A stretch of 64,000 nucleotides of DNA, taken from Paracentrotus lividus. Taxonomy: Eukaryota > Echinodermata > Echinoidea > Camarodonta > Echinidae. Below the pieces are notes generated by a model, which worked only from the letters and a program-made list of their open reading frames with translations, searched no databases and was not told the DNA's origin. Positions 45,313-59,101 of the stretch are shown here, one piece after another. The position numbers and the translations under genes are program-made. The stretch lies in NCBI GenBank assembly GCA_940671915.1, contig CALNVZ010003434.1, forward strand, positions 16,889,907 through 16,953,906. Direction: 5' to 3'. Positions within the stretch are counted from its first letter, which is position 1; the number at the start of each line of letters is the position of its first letter.

Positions 45313-47213
45313 ACGTGTTTTATCTTGAAATCTGCATTAAATTACCCAAAGACGAGAATACACAAGAAAAGAAAAGTGTCTTGGAAGCAAAATCGTGATT
45401 AAAATCAAGACGGTTTATTTCATCAATAAAATCACAGTTTTAAAAGTTTGCGACTCGAATACAAATGAAGTATTGTGTTCAAAGCATGCATGGACGAAAC
45501 GAAGTTTGATCTTTATGATCATAACGTTCTGATTAAAAAGTATAATCTTTTTGATCGAAACTGAAGGAATTGGTTGTCTGTTCTTCTGAGGGTTCGAACG
45601 AGTCTGTAACTTATTGAAAACAGGTGTTCATTGTGTTAAAGTTCGCTGCTGACTACACGGCGGACATTTCCTCGCTTCCGTACGTGTTGAAAATGGCGGG
45701 AATAATAAGGCACTAAAATCATGAAATGAAACCCCTTGCTGTTGTGACTAATCCCATTTATTCAAGTAATTCATTGTTGTTCAGTGGCGTTTACACTTTT
45801 GAACACACTTATTCACTTGAGCCTGGGAGGGATATTTTCTTCCTGAACTTTTTAGCCCCCCCCCCCCCTCCATACCCCTGATCCAAATATGTAGCTCGAA
45901 GTGGCAATTTACTTTCTCGAACATGACTTTTTGTGTATGTCGCAGCTCCATTATCGCAAACCTTTAGCTGTCATCATTTTTTTTTTCACTCCGAAACAAA
46001 ATTCTTTCTCTCATTCTCCTGTTTCATCCCGACCCCATCCTTTTATCTCCATCCCAAACTAGAAGTATCCCGTCGTAGTGATGGCATCACGTAGTTCACG
46101 AGAATGTCATCTATATTTATATTGCCACTATTAGCATTCATTCGTGCTTGAATAAGATATTTTTATGCACTTCTGATACCCGTTTATTTTATCAAGTTTC
46201 AAGAAAACAAACCATAGGCAACGCGTGAGTATGGCTCAGTCACATTACTAGAAACGGCTCCAAGCGAGCAATAATTACTGATAACTAATGGCCATTGCGG
46301 ATAAAGTAACTTCTTTCGTCGGGTCTATTGCAAGTTTGGTATCGGGTTGTTAGGTGTGACCGACCCGTATGAATCCTTTGCAGCCGTCACTTTATGCTAC
46401 ATGAACCTCTGCTTAAATGATTTAATTCCAAAACAATTATATTTCCTTTTTTCGTGCCTCCAGGCGAAATTGAAACTTCAGACTAACCGAACTATAAACT
46501 GCATCACAATCATGACAATCACAAATTCTTTATTATTACTTTCTGAAAATAAAACGTATGGCTTTTACACCAGGCAGTGATCGATTTTATCTACTAATGC
46601 ATGTAATATGCTTTACTCTAAATATTTAAAACAAAAATGAATTTCTATTTCTCTAAATTTGCATTCTAGTTCATAATAGACAAGCATATATCCTAATTAT
46701 ATTTGAGAACTGTTATAGTATGAACACTATTATATGGATAAGTCAGTTATCATAATAGTTAGATCGTTGAATGAGGATAAGAATTGGAAGGAAGCTCGGT
46801 TAATTGTTATATCATTGTGATGACAGCTATGTAGATATAGCATATGTGATGACAGCATACCATGATATAATTAGATCGTAAGTGTCAAATACGTAACAAT
46901 GCATTCCTGTATCGGAGTCACGTGACCATATGAATCATCCGTTTGGAAATAGAGTGTGTTCCCATTGCAATGTACTATATACGTTATTAAGAACACAATG
47001 TGTGTTCTGAGTCCATGCAATTTTCTTATTGGATGATTTCAAAATGATAGGTTTGTTATCTTTTGTTCATAAAGATTATGAATTAACGGGGAGCGTGTAA
47101 GACGGTATTTTTATTTATGTTTTGATATACCTAATGTATATTTTGACGATAATTCAAAATTATGGATTTAATGTCAATAAAATTTGATTGATTTGTATGC
47201 TCATTGTCGCCCC

Positions 47214-47215
<2 letters not shown>

Positions 47216-47271
<56 letters not shown>
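47216..47271. repeat. GA microsatellite at gap edge
   Basis: (AG)n to the first N. Confidence 0.98.
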
Positions 47272-48074
47272 NNNNNNNNNNNNNNNNNNNNNNNNNNNNN
47301 NNNNNNNNNNNNNNNNNNNNNNNNNNNNNNNNNNNNNNNNNNNNNNNNNNNNNNNNNNNNNNNNNNNNNNNNNNNNNNNNNNNNNNNNNNNNNNNNNNNN
47401 NNNNNNNNNNNNNNNNNNNNNNNNNNNNNNNNNNNNNNNNNNNNNNNNNNNNNNNNNNNNNNNNNNNNNNNNNNNNNNNNNNNNNNNNNNNNNNNNNNNN
47501 NNNNNNNNNNNNNNNNNNNNNNNNNNNNNNNNNNNNNNNNNNNNNNNNNNNNNNNNNNNNNNNNNNNNNNNNNNNNNNNNNNNNNNNNNNNNNNNNNNNN
47601 NNNNNNNNNNNNNNNNNNNNNNNNNNNNNNNNNNNNNNNNNNNNNNNNNNNNNNNNNNNNNNNNNNNNNNNNNNNNNNNNNNNNNNNNNNNNNNNNNNNN
47701 NNNNNNNNNNNNNNNNNNNNNNNNNNNNNNNNNNNNNNNNNNNNNNNNNNNNNNNNNNNNNNNNNNNNNNNNNNNNNNNNNNNNNNNNNNNNNNNNNNNN
47801 NNNNNNNNNNNNNNNNNNNNNNNNNNNNNNNNNNNNNNNNNNNNNNNNNNNNNNNNNNNNNNNNNNNNNNNNNNNNNNNNNNNNNNNNNNNNNNNNNNNN
47901 NNNNNNNNNNNNNNNNNNNNNNNNNNNNNNNNNNNNNNNNNNNNNNNNNNNNNNNNNNNNNNNNNNNNNNNNNNNNNNNNNNNNNNNNNNNNNNNNNNNN
48001 NNNNNNNNNNNNNNNNNNNNNNNNNNNNNNNNNNNNNNNNNNNNNNNNNNNNNNNNNNNNNNNNNNNNNNNNNN
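47272..48074. other. Assembly gap (N)
   Basis: 803 unknown bases. Open frames drawn across it are not real. Confidence 1.
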
Positions 48075-49170
48075 TGGTACATTCATCTCGATTGGTTAAA
48101 AAAAAGTCCTGTCACTTTGAACATTATCACAAACGAATCTTTACTCGATGGGTCAATATTTCCGATTACCAAATGCATATCGAATGTGGACGGCGTCTTC
48201 GCAAGATGTGACAAGATCACTATTTATATCAATAATCGTTAGGAACATCAATCTATTGTGAAATAAAGATTCTGATTACAACTTTAGCACAATGGTGTTA
48301 TAGGCTTGCAAAATGTCTTTTCCCCCAAATCTGGTCTGAAGCATCTACTACGAAAACTATGATAAAAGTTCAATTATTTATTTCATGTCCAGGACTAATT
48401 TCCTCGAACGGATCGACTGACAATTCCATTTACCGACAGGAAAGTTTTTCTTAGGCGAGTTTTTTGTGCGCTAAGTAATAATTGCATGCAGTTGTCAATC
48501 GGTCGCTTCCCGCCGTTAGCGCGGGTTTTGTTTTTCAGCTGCGTGCATTTCCACTAAACTCATGAATGTAATTTTGGTCGTTTCCCCACCTCAAATAATG
48601 GACGCGTCTTTATGTTAAGATTTAATGTCATACGTTAGATTTACATTTCACGTGGAGTAGAATTGATATGATTGACACCTGAAATTATATTTTCCACCAG
48701 TTCTTTAGCTAACCTGTATTACCTGCATTTCTATACATAAAGGCAGAGAAGTACATAATGTATAGCTAACGATGAATACCAGATACATTCAGTGAAATTA
48801 TAAACGTGCTATCATCCTTAGTTACTCTGTCGTCACATGATTAGAGAGACATTCCCTTGCCTAATGATGAGAGTCGGATAGTTTCCTCCGCTATAATGGA
48901 TGTTCAGAGGAAGAAGGACGTTAACCTTCTCAGTATCATAGGTGTGTGGTATGTCAATGGATGCATCACTTCAGGGTAATACATAGAGAATGAATGCCTC
49001 TTCAAACTTGGCTGAGACTCAGGAGATCTTTAACGCTCTCGATGCACATGAGTGTACTATGACAATGTGTCTAACTCTTCTTGGTATTAAGGGTTAAATC
49101 TTTTTCTTTTTCTACAGAATGTTATACATGTACATAGGCACATATAACGGTAATGGGTATACGTATAATG
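48075..49170. other. No feature recognised
   Basis: Unique-looking AT-rich sequence without a convincing exon, RNA or repeat on either strand. Confidence 0.5.
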
Positions 49171-49342
49171 CAGGGGCCGCGGAGCCGGGGGGGGCGGGCT
49201 GCAGCCCCCCCCCCACTTTTTTCAGCCAACTGTACAAAAATGCAAAAATGACCATTACATTTGTGATTTTTAGCCTGTTCAGCCCCCCCCCCCCCACTTT
49301 CGGCTCAGCCCCTTCACTTTCAAAAACACTCCGCAGCCCCTG
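49171..49342. mobile_element. MITE with CAGGGGCCGCGGAG ends
   Basis: CAGGGGCCGCGGAG and, inverted, CAGGGGCTGCGGAG; 172 bp with long C runs. A truncated relative is at 38516-38644. The CAGGGGC terminus suggests hAT. Confidence 0.75.
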
Positions 49343-49514
49343 TATTGGTGATGAGAGGTTCGATCCAAGTTATTTGGCTCATAGCGGAAAAGTGATACAT
49401 TTAGTTTTCATTGACTTCCACTCCGCTCGCTCACCTTTTAAACAGAGCCGTAGTGCCGTTGGATACTCACAAAAATAACAATAATGCGCTATCTAACGTA
49501 GATCGTAACGTGTT

Positions 49515-49950
49515 GGTTTATATGCACTTGGTCTACCAGCAGTTGCTCCGATTCTCCGATTGTCTAATACAACAAAAGCTAAATTCAATTGGCCTAATTT
49601 CCGCTTGGTCTAATTCTCACTTCGTCTGATTGCCAATTCGTCTATTTTCTGCACTTTCGTCTAATTCCCCAAATAATATTTGGTCTGTTATCAGATTTTA
49701 AATCCTATTTTTACTAAATTGTGTTAGACTGAGTGAACTTCAGTCGAAATGAGTATTAGACCAAAAAAAAGAGAATTAGACAAAATATTAAAAAGGCGAA
49801 GACTTGAGGCAATTATACCATAAGGTAATAAAAACCAACTGGTTGTAGGCGACATGGAATTAGAAAATGCAGATGAGACCAACGGGCAATAGTAGTCAAA
49901 TCGGGTGTAGACAAAGCGGAAATCTTAACTAACGAGACCAAAAATGAAAG
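49515..49950. repeat. Opposed arrays of a GTCTAATT/AATTAGAC motif
   Basis: Between 49515 and 49735 the plus strand repeats units like TTGGTCTAATT and TTCGTCTAATT about every 20 bases. From 49735 to 49950 the units are in the opposite orientation (ATTAGACC, GTAGACAAAG). Related tracts are at 6990-7145 and 23980-24095. Confidence 0.65.
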
Positions 49951-50670
49951 TGAAAAAAAAACAACAACAAAACAAAACAAAACAAACTTTGAAGGCCGAT
50001 TTAGGGTTAGGATAACGATTTTTGGGGTCTCGCGGGCCTACGGATAATTCGAAATAATTGGTTGGTTGTTGAAAGGATTGTTTAACTTTATTCAGGATCT
50101 CAAAAAACTGCTAAGATTTTTGCAAACTTCCACAAAATTACTCAATTTACAATAATTCACGTAATGAATTAATCAACAAAACAGCACCACATTCGAATCT
50201 AAGCAATGTGGTTCATGCCAATCATGAGACATTCGGAACAGCGTGGATATTTCATTTCAAAATGTCTTTCGCTGGTCGTTAATTAAAAAACGGGGAAATG
50301 TTCGAATGGTGTATAGCATAATTAGCATGATAAAAAACCAAACGGAATCTTTCAATAGAAATGAGTCACTACCCGATGCTAGAGATGTGAGGCTTTCATA
50401 ATGCGTTACAGAATAGACTGATTCAAAGGATGAAAACCGAAACAAATACCATTATGTGGGATGTTCCGGAAAAGTGAATAAAAGGGAAAGGAGAAAATAT
50501 AGTGAATGCAGATAAGGAGATAGAGAGATAGAGCGCGAGAGAAAGAAAAAGACAGAGATACAAAGAAGTAATTATTACATTTCAAAACATTCATTACTCC
50601 TTTCGATATTTCTTTTCAAGATCAAATTTCAAATAAAATAGAGTCGATGACGTCACTGCCTTTGTATGAG

Positions 50671-50812
50671 CAGGGGAGCATGTCATCAAAGGACTTGTCG
50701 AACATTTTATCCGACAAATTTGCTCTCAGCCAATCAGATGCAAGCATTTCAGTAGCTTATAACAGTTTGTCGGATAAAACATCCAACAAGTCCTTTCATG
50801 AAACGCCCCCAG
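50671..50812. mobile_element. Small foldback MITE (AAAGGACTTGTC)
   Basis: TCAAAGGACTTGTCGAACAT...TTATCCGACAAA on the left; inverted TTTGTCGGATAA...AACAAGTCCTTT on the right. Confidence 0.75.
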
Positions 50813-51821
50813 GAAGCTGTCATGCCAACTCCCTGGTATGAGGAAAAATTACGGAATTGTAGGGGAAACTAATTTAAATTAAATAATCATATTTCCCCCT
50901 CTTCGAACCCTCGTAAACATTTCCCTTTAAGGCATGCCTAGAAAAATTAACAGCCATCATCATTCTGCAGACCACTCATACGTACTTCAGTGAGTTATGT
51001 TTAGCAGAAATACCTGACCATATCTGATGAATGTATTTAATCAACCGCAACAAATTATTCATCACCTCATGTTAAGGGCCATCGATATGCCATATTCCCC
51101 CAATAAAAAAAGGGTCTAGGGTACACGGTACAGTTTTCCCGTTTAGTTTTTCGAACCTCCTTAACCAATCGGGTAAAGTTATTTGTAGTTGATTTGATGT
51201 GTTCAAACTGTACATAAATCGTTATTATTAGTATTATTACAATTCATTTATTTATATATTATTACTTACATCATAGACCCTTTAAATACTGGACCATTTC
51301 ACCAACAAGTCAACCCTCCTCTAAAAACACAGGAGGAGGGGGTCAAAATGACCCCATACTGAATCCATTTGGGCAATACACCATTTCGGGTTATTTTTTT
51401 ACGCAGTGACTTTTTTTTTCTTGGCGACGCCCTTGGCAGCAGCATGTTCACCAGACCAGGGGGGGGGGGGTGGCATCGTGTTCCAGATGGAACGCAAGCC
51501 CATTTTATCTCTCATTAATCGAAATGCACTAAATAAAACTGTTTATTACGTAACATGTCACTGTCACTCGCAATGCTACTTTGTAATTAGTGTCGCCATT
51601 CATTACCGGAAACAATGGGCAGATGGTCCCCACATGGGTATTACATTGCCCTGTCATTCCATGTAACGTTCAAATGTCCTCAGTGGTTTAGATGTCCTCG
51701 TTTAATCAGCATTTGCTATGGTGACAATTAATGTGGTGATACAATGATAATTTGCTATGGTGATAATTGACTTGGTGATCTTCATAATTCTCATTACAAA
51801 ATGAAAATTACTGTGCTGTAG

Positions 51822-51974
51822 CGGCGGATCCAGGCCAGGGTGCAGGGGATGCGCCCCCTATAATTTGAAAACCAGCCACAAGTTGAGTGTACATGTTTAA
51901 GATCGGAAAATTTTCAGCGGCGACCCCCATCGGGACTGGCGCCCCGTATTTTCAAATCCTTTATCCGCCACTGG
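51822..51974. mobile_element. hAT-type MITE (GGCGGATCCAGG)
   Basis: Starts TAGCGGCGGATCCAGG, ends TATCCGCCACTG; GTGCTG flanks both sides, a probable partial target duplication. Confidence 0.65.
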
Positions 51975-53045
51975 TGCTGTCTTGTTTTTACTTGGTGAAA
52001 TAGGAGGCACAAAAATCAAGAAACTTTAGCATCATCGAAAAACCCAGCCATGTACGTTTCAAATTGATTAGAAAATACTTTTTTAAAGGAATAATAATTC
52101 TTATATTAGTACATGTACATGGTGCTCGCAATGTCTTCGAGACTACATTGTAATTTGCGCTATATAAAACTTAGTACTATCATTATTATTAATTTGAATA
52201 CATGTATCAAAAATAAAAACAATTTCTCCTGCTTGATAAATTTGTAATCAAGGCACGGCTTGTTGGGGCCATATCCACCAAATGTTACAAATACACTGAC
52301 TTAATTACCCAGATATTCAATATACAGGCAGATTCACAGACGTCCTGTCTATGCTTTAAATGATTAGTTCGGGGTTGAACAATGGTTCTACAATCAAAGA
52401 AAGACATATGAATCAAATTATCAGGTATGGAATGCGTTTATCTCGGAGTGAAATGGAAGGAAGACCATGATTTTCAATTTTCTAGGTTTCCCCTGGACGC
52501 GCGGTCGAATCACTCGTCGCCCCTCTTCGCTTACAGAGTTGACATTTCCTTTCGAAACACACAAGAGGTCAAGTTCAATACTGTTCAACCATCCCAATAT
52601 TTCCAGCCTTCGGGAAGTTACAATCAGAGCAGAGAAGTGGATCAAAAGAGCTAGAAGAAAATGAAACAATGTAAGATGATATCGAATGTATTCATTAAAG
52701 ACACAGTCTAACGTGAAAATTAATGAAAGACGTGAAGTACAACTAAATAGTGTCTAAATAAATAATATTGTCCTTTCGATATAAAAATAATTATAACGGA
52801 AAATCTAAATAGTGTCCTCCTTATGAAAAATATTCGGGAAAAAATCTACTTAAATTCTTTTCAACACCCTTGTTGGTATAAGTTTGCCGATTATTACGGT
52901 GGTGAAATGCTTGGGGCATTATCGGCAAGAATATGATAGATATGATCTATGCATCGAAACTAGTACAATTGGTTTAATTAATGCAAGGTAATCGAACAAC
53001 TAAGTTTTTTAACGCTGACATATAGGTTTTCAATTTTTCGCTTAA

Positions 53046-53835
53046 CCCTAGAAGGGCCGGGGGGGCCTAATCAGCCTAATCAGCCTAATCAGCCCCCCCC
53101 CCTCGACATTTCGCGCGGTCATGTCGCTGAAAAAAAAATTCGCGCTCCGCGCATTTATGACTTTTTTTTCTAACATCTTACGCAACTTTTAAGACTATTT
53201 TGAAAAAAATTGAGCTTACGGTTTGGAAGTTGCGCAACATTATGTAATGCAGCGCAGAATAAAAAACCAGATATTTTCTGTATTTGTGTACAAAACATAT
53301 GGGAAATGACTTTTCATGCCAAAATCACATTTCAGTATTTAAAATATGGTTATTAGCCATTATTTTACTTGATATTGCTGTAATATTCAGAGATAATCAA
53401 TGACCAAAGTATTCCAAACAAAAAAACATTAAAATACATAAGTCGAAAAACAAAGAAATACATAAGAAATTCCCAAAACAATAAAATACATAAGAAATTG
53501 AATTAGATACCGGAATTTTTTCACGTACAATCGTTAGGAATGCTACAAAGAATATATTTACACCAAGAATTAGCATTCTAGATGCCTTATTCAATGATTT
53601 AGAGCAAAAAGTATGATTTCATGCATAAATTATCATAATTGATTAATATAAATTAAATAGACATTATTTTGGAAAAACAAACTATACAGTCTTGTAGATT
53701 ACATCGCACACTACCATTGTGCAAAATTTCGCGGCGTTCGCGCGATCGGCGGCCGAGATCTGAGGGGGGGGGGGGGGGCTAATCAGCCCCCCCCCCCGGC
53801 TGTGAGATGGCAAAAATAACCCGGCCTTTTTAGGG
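53046..53835. mobile_element. piggyBac-like MITE, TTAA duplication, CCCTAGAAGGGCCGGG ends
   Basis: TTAA at 53042-53045 and 53836-53839. CCCTAGAAGGGCCGGG and, inverted, CCCTAAAAAGGCCGGG. Both ends carry a poly-G/poly-C GGCTAATCAGCCCC hairpin; internal TCGCGC motifs. No transposase. Confidence 0.85.
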
Positions 53836-54779
53836 TTAACAAAACCCTAAAATATTTTATATTATAAAAGATACATTGCTTTTTTTTAGGTTTCATAGGC
53901 TTTAAATCGATTATACGTCACAATTTCCTGGTTCAGATTTAAAGAATAGCCGATTAATCGGAGCGCCTAGGCATATTCCTGTATTTTATAAGTGACCATG
54001 CTGGTTTTCGGATACGGCCTGAAAACTGTACGTGCTAAAATTGGACAAGCTGCAGAAGAATTGAATGCCTTTCCGCTAGAGGAAATTGGGAAACATATTG
54101 ATGTTTTCCGGAGATAGTTTTTGTTAATAACAGGGGTTGGGAAAGTGCTCACTACATCAATACAATAGGCCTAGTCATCATGGATTATAATCGACTAATC
54201 ATGCTGATTGAATTCATAAATCAAGATTGAAAAAGTCTGGAATAATAATAATATCTTTAGACTCAGCGCCATTTTCCCCTAAAAGATGGAATGATATTTG
54301 ACATAGGCCTACATTGAATATGTAACTGTACAGTAGATAGGCGGATGCAAGATTTGGAAATAGGGGGTGGGGCGCCACCGCCGCCGAATTTTTCTGATTT
54401 TAATATGTACACTCAATGGGCGGTTTTTGAATTATAGGGTTGTCCCCTGCGACCCCGATTGAATCTGCCAATGAGATTGTATTACATACAAAACCACCGT
54501 ACAATATGCCTCATGAAACTAACGATGTGCCTCCAATGATTTACCTGTATACAAATGAAATGTTAGGGTTACCATTGATTTCGAAAATTTATCTCAAACT
54601 ACACTCAAGACAGTGTATATAGCTCTAACCAGGAATACCAGACAAGAAGGTCAATATCCTCCTCTTGACTCATTTCTCAAAGGCTACCCACTACTATACA
54701 GTATCCATGATCTTGGACAATCTGCATGGGTCATTCTGGGGCAGTGGCCTGGCCCAGGTCTCGGTCGTGATCAGAGGGG

Positions 54780-54945
54780 GGGGGGGGGTGGTTTACCACA
54801 ATGTAGTAATTTGGTCAGTCATTGGAGGAAGGGCAACGCTTTTATGTCCTATTTGCCAAATAAATGTAGAAACAGAATTCCATTTCATTATCTGCTGTAC
54901 ATATACCTTAAACGTGAAAGAGAAAATCTATTCCAAAACATAAGA
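54780..54945 (+). pseudogene. Possible fragment of a retrotransposon zinc-knuckle end
   Basis: A short frame reads LLCPICQINVETEFHFIICC, a CX2C-X9-HX4C layout seen near the C-terminus of some non-LTR retrotransposon polyproteins. Nothing else of an element is recognisable around it. Confidence 0.35.
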
Positions 54946-55436
54946 AGTGCAGTGCCCCCCCTTCAAGGATATATGAACGCCAAAAAATGTATATCTACTA
55001 AAAACTGACTACTATGATATAACAAAAATGACTGACATGCTTCATTAGAAATATGTATAAGATAAGATTGAGCCGGTTGGAAAATAGTGGTTAGACTTTT
55101 ACATTTTTTATGCATTTTCTTTTCTTTTCGATAGGGAAAGGGGCACCTGACGCTACACCACTGTTCAGGGCAGTATTTCCATCATTTTAGTGGATATCGT
55201 CACCCTCATGTGGCTGAATAGGCTTTCAATCATCTAGCTAATGGTAAGTTCCTAAATAGGTCAAGAAATATTTTAGTAGGTGTGAATACAGTAGATGGTG
55301 AGATTATGAGAGAAGCGTTTAGTAGTCAGATCCGAGTGCCTTCGCATCTCATTTCCGAAACTGTAAAATAGAATGAAGATGATTAGGGAGGACAAAAATT
55401 TCGTTATAATACGTTTCACACCGAGCTCTGTATCCC

Positions 55437-55591
55437 CAGTGGCGGATACAGGATTTCAGGATAGGGGGGCGCCAGGCCCGATGGGGGGGGGGGGGTCCGA
55501 AATTTTCAGATTTTAACATGTACGGTCAATGAGCGGTTTTAAAATTATAGGGGGCGCGCGTCCCCTGCGCCCCCGCCTGGATCCGCCACTG
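55437..55591. mobile_element. hAT-type MITE with intact CAGTGGCGGAT ends
   Basis: CAGTGGCGGATACAGG and inverted CAGTGGCGGATCCAGG; 155 bp. The best-preserved member in the window. Confidence 0.8.
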
Positions 55592-56849
55592 ATCTCTACA
55601 ATTTCGATGTGGGATGAGAACTTTCGTTGAACTCCAACACTCTCATCTTCAGGACATGAACTTCTTGGTTAAAATAAGTCAGAAGTAATTTAGTTTATAC
55701 ATCTGGCCTAATTGACACAGCACTTATCTTCAATGCTAGCATTTAGATATGATTACTTCTGCTTCCTGTAATAACAAATTATAGTTTCCAGCTCTAATAG
55801 TATATTTTGAGCAAGATTCAATAAATAACATTTGTATCTGACCGCTAGGTCGGTTACACCACACCCATTGAATATAACCTAATTCAATCATTATTGATTT
55901 TGATTATTCCTGAAATGATTATAAATGGAGTAGCATTCGTGGTGGATATAGAAAATAAAAACTATTTATGTTTCACACATGTTGAGCATTTCGTCTGATC
56001 AATGACCGTCCAACACTGTCAAATCTTCTGATAGTTTGCCCCAAGCATAATCTTAAAACCCTGGAGCAAAGAAATGTTTCTCGGGCCTAATTCTTTAACC
56101 GTCACAAAATTTCATGGGTTATTTGTGATTTGTACATCTGCAATTGAAATTATTCTAAAGGAGTCAGATATATCCTAATGTTTTAAAATGAATGGTCTTT
56201 AAAATAGCAAAAAGTTTGATAATTGTAACTTTTCCCCCACTTTAAAGCTCTACGTGATACGATTTATTTTAAATATTTGTCATAAATGATATTCACTTTG
56301 TTAGCAGTGTAAGAGTAGATGGATCGAAGAGTTGGCAGATACTGATGTTTTGCTCCTCAGAAAATAAGTATATAATTATTTGTATGCTGGTGAGACATAT
56401 GCAATTATTACAAACAAAGTTTGAAAACATGCTTATCTTTAATATCAGGTTCCGTTTTTTAGTTTAATATTTTTAAACCACTCAATATTGCAAATCTAGA
56501 TAAAAGTCTAAGAAAGTACTACTCTAATGAAATTATTTTACCGTTTTACTTCTACGTGATGTAATCATGTTCCCTAAGGTATACTCAAGACTTCAAATTT
56601 GGCACCAAGAATGAGGGGGACATGTTTTGCTAAAAATGGCACACATATCGAGACTAATTTACTAGATCAAGGTTACTTGTCAAAAGCGAGTATGAAATGT
56701 AAATATTCTGCACATTTCTTTTTCTTCAATGTGCATTTACAGAGTACTGTCGTCATAACAAACAACAAATTTTCACACCGTATATTCTATCAAATTTCAT
56801 AAAATTATCTTAGTAGAAAAAATAAAACCCTAACATGCATGCTAAGTTA
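55592..56849. other. No feature recognised
   Basis: AT-rich sequence with short chance frames only. Confidence 0.5.
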
Positions 56850-57089
56850 TGCGGCGGTCACAACTCGTCGTAGGCTACGGGGCACGTAGCCTGCGTTGCA
56901 TGTACAATGCACGCACAGGTCCTGGGTCAACTTCTGCGATTCCTGCGTTTCTGTAGTAAGGGTATTGTAAAAACTTCCTTCACGTCGTACGTGCATTGTA
57001 CCTCCGAGGTACCTCCGCTGCACGAATTTTCTACGAAATCCGTCGTAGGGAGTTGCACGTCGAAGGTACGGCGAGTTGTGACCGCCTCA
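56850..57089. mobile_element. PIF/Harbinger-type MITE, TTA duplication
   Basis: TTA flanks at 56847-56849 and 57090-57092. Ends GGCGGTCACAACTCGTCGTA and inverted GGCGGTCACAACTCGCCGTA. 240 bp, GC-rich arms, no coding role despite open frames on both strands. Confidence 0.8.
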
Positions 57090-57458
57090 TTAACTAGACA
57101 ACGTTTTAAATTCGCCAAAGTACCTTTTAACAAGAATCTGCTGCATATTTGCACAATTTGATATTGTTCTACATTTACTGTTCAACTGATAAGATCATTG
57201 TACCTTTTTTTTTATCCCGGGAGTTAGAATCAAAGCACTGCCAAAATATGCAGTCGGCCAATCTGATACAGAAAGAAAGTGTTCACTCCCTTCTACAAAC
57301 GAGCTAACCCTGTGATTTTAAACATACCATTTCACGCCCATCGAACCACCATGTATCCAGTAATAGCGATGGCAATGTTGATGAACCGGGATGGTTTTCT
57401 ATTATAACACTCAAGGGATACAATCCTCCTGGGGTCTGAAAGAAGGTCGCAAGAACAT

Positions 57459-57975
57459 GATAACCATAGAGAAAGGTCAGCTGTCTTTGTGGTTGGTTGT
57501 AGCAAAAGTGATGGAAACATGTCCAGTATGAACAAGCCTAGATGACGTTCTAATGTAACCCACAATAGATACGGTCCTCTTGAGGGGTATGGATGAGGAT
57601 GAGGGTTAACAGTCATGATAACCGTAGAGAAAAGTCAGTCGTCTTTATGGTTGATTGTTGCAAAAGTGAAAGATACATGGCCAAGCCTGGATGATGTTCT
57701 AATGTAACCCACAAGGGATGCGATCCTCCGGGGTATGGATGACGATGAGGGTTAACTTGATAACCAGGATAAAGGTCAGCCGTCTATACGGTTGGTTCTG
57801 ACAAAAGTAAAAGATACATGGTCAATGTGAACGGACCTGGAGGATGCTCTAATGTAACCCACAAGGGATGCGATCCTCTTGGGGTCTGGATGATGATGAG
57901 GCTTAACTTGATAACCATAGAGAAAGGTCATTCGTCTATGATGGCAGGTTGTTGTGAATGTCTAGGATGGTTCAG
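57459..57975. repeat. Tandem repeat, unit about 150 bp, 3.4 copies
   Basis: Units start GATAACC(A/G)TAGAGAAA at 57459, 57617, 57759 and 57910. Each holds TTCTAATGTAACCCACAA or a close variant and GATG.GGGTTAAC. Confidence 0.9.
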
Positions 57976-59101
57976 AGGAAACAAAAGCCTTCAATCAAAA
58001 CATGAAATAATTGGGAGATGGGATGCTGAGGTCATCTTAAAGCTGATATGATACTACAATCGAACTAATTTCTATAAATGTCTTTTCACTTCCTTGTTAA
58101 TAGCGCCGATATGAATCGTAAAAATATCTTAAAGAGATACAAAGAAGCTATACTAGTTCTCAGCTTTATAACTTATATTACAAAATCAAGTTATCTGCAT
58201 GCTGATAGAACGGTGTCCCGGTGGCTAAGTTTCGAGAGAAACTGACTTTTATCAATGCCAGAATTATATCGGTAGTCAAGCTAGATCAGCCAAGTACAAT
58301 ATATAAAGTAATCATGTTGCTATACCTATGCCCACGCCTACTATACGAATGTTATATTTACATGTTAATATAATTTTGCATATCCTTCGCTATATTCCTC
58401 CAGACAAGTCTCTCCATTGATCGCATTGTCCAAACCGTGTTGTCTGTCATGAAATACAGTCAATCGGTTTGGGTAATCTTTTCTGTTTCTCATTTATTAC
58501 AAATTTCATGTATTTAATGATCTGACTATATCACTGCAGTCTAACAGTTCATATACACAATATATTAAAATATATCATAAATAATTTCGTCAACGTGGTC
58601 AAGAAAACTAATATAATAGGCCTACACCAGAGTTATTTAGTGACCGTAACACATCTGCAAACCGAATCATCCGTTTCTGCCACGACACCGGCCAAACTAT
58701 GGTATCTCTCTTTCCATCAGTACAATTTATAATTAATAGCAGATTTGTTCCTAAAAACATCGGTAACTCTCACACTAGGGGTAATAGGACACACCCCTCC
58801 CTTGTACTCCTGCACCCATGTCATTTACCCCAAATTTATGTCATATCAGGATTACACTATTGATGAAACCTCAACAGGTGGACCTAAGGCTAAGCCCAGG
58901 GAGGATGTCTTTGAACTACTAATGAGGACATGTAAGGGGTAACAGAACACACCCTACTTCGTTTCCTTAACCCCTCATATCAACTCATGCTCTTGATGAA
59001 ACACAGAGAACTTCATCTCGGCAGGTCATATGGTCCAGGAGGACCTAAGCCCAAGGAGGGCATCTTTGAAGTATTAAAATCCGTTATGAAGACATGTTAG
59101 G

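Larger units (their letters stand above)
44515..47271. other. Non-coding stretch upstream of the visible MMP exons
   Basis: I find no exon that would supply the MMP signal peptide. It holds one hAT-type MITE (45180-45312), C and T homopolymers and a terminal GA microsatellite (47216-47271) running into the gap. Confidence 0.5.

Noticed and set aside
47160-48242. Long open frames across the second large gap
   Set aside because: Consist of unknown bases plus a GA microsatellite.
52535-52669. Minus-strand hydrophobic frame with a donor at 52535 in matching phase, as the MMP signal-peptide exon
   Set aside because: It begins with TTG and has no in-frame ATG nearby; the phase match is a one-in-three chance and the downstream residues do not look like an MMP propeptide.
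56907-57161. Overlapping frames on both strands as a gene
   Set aside because: They fall on the GC-rich palindromic MITE at 56850-57089; openness on both strands follows from its symmetry and composition.
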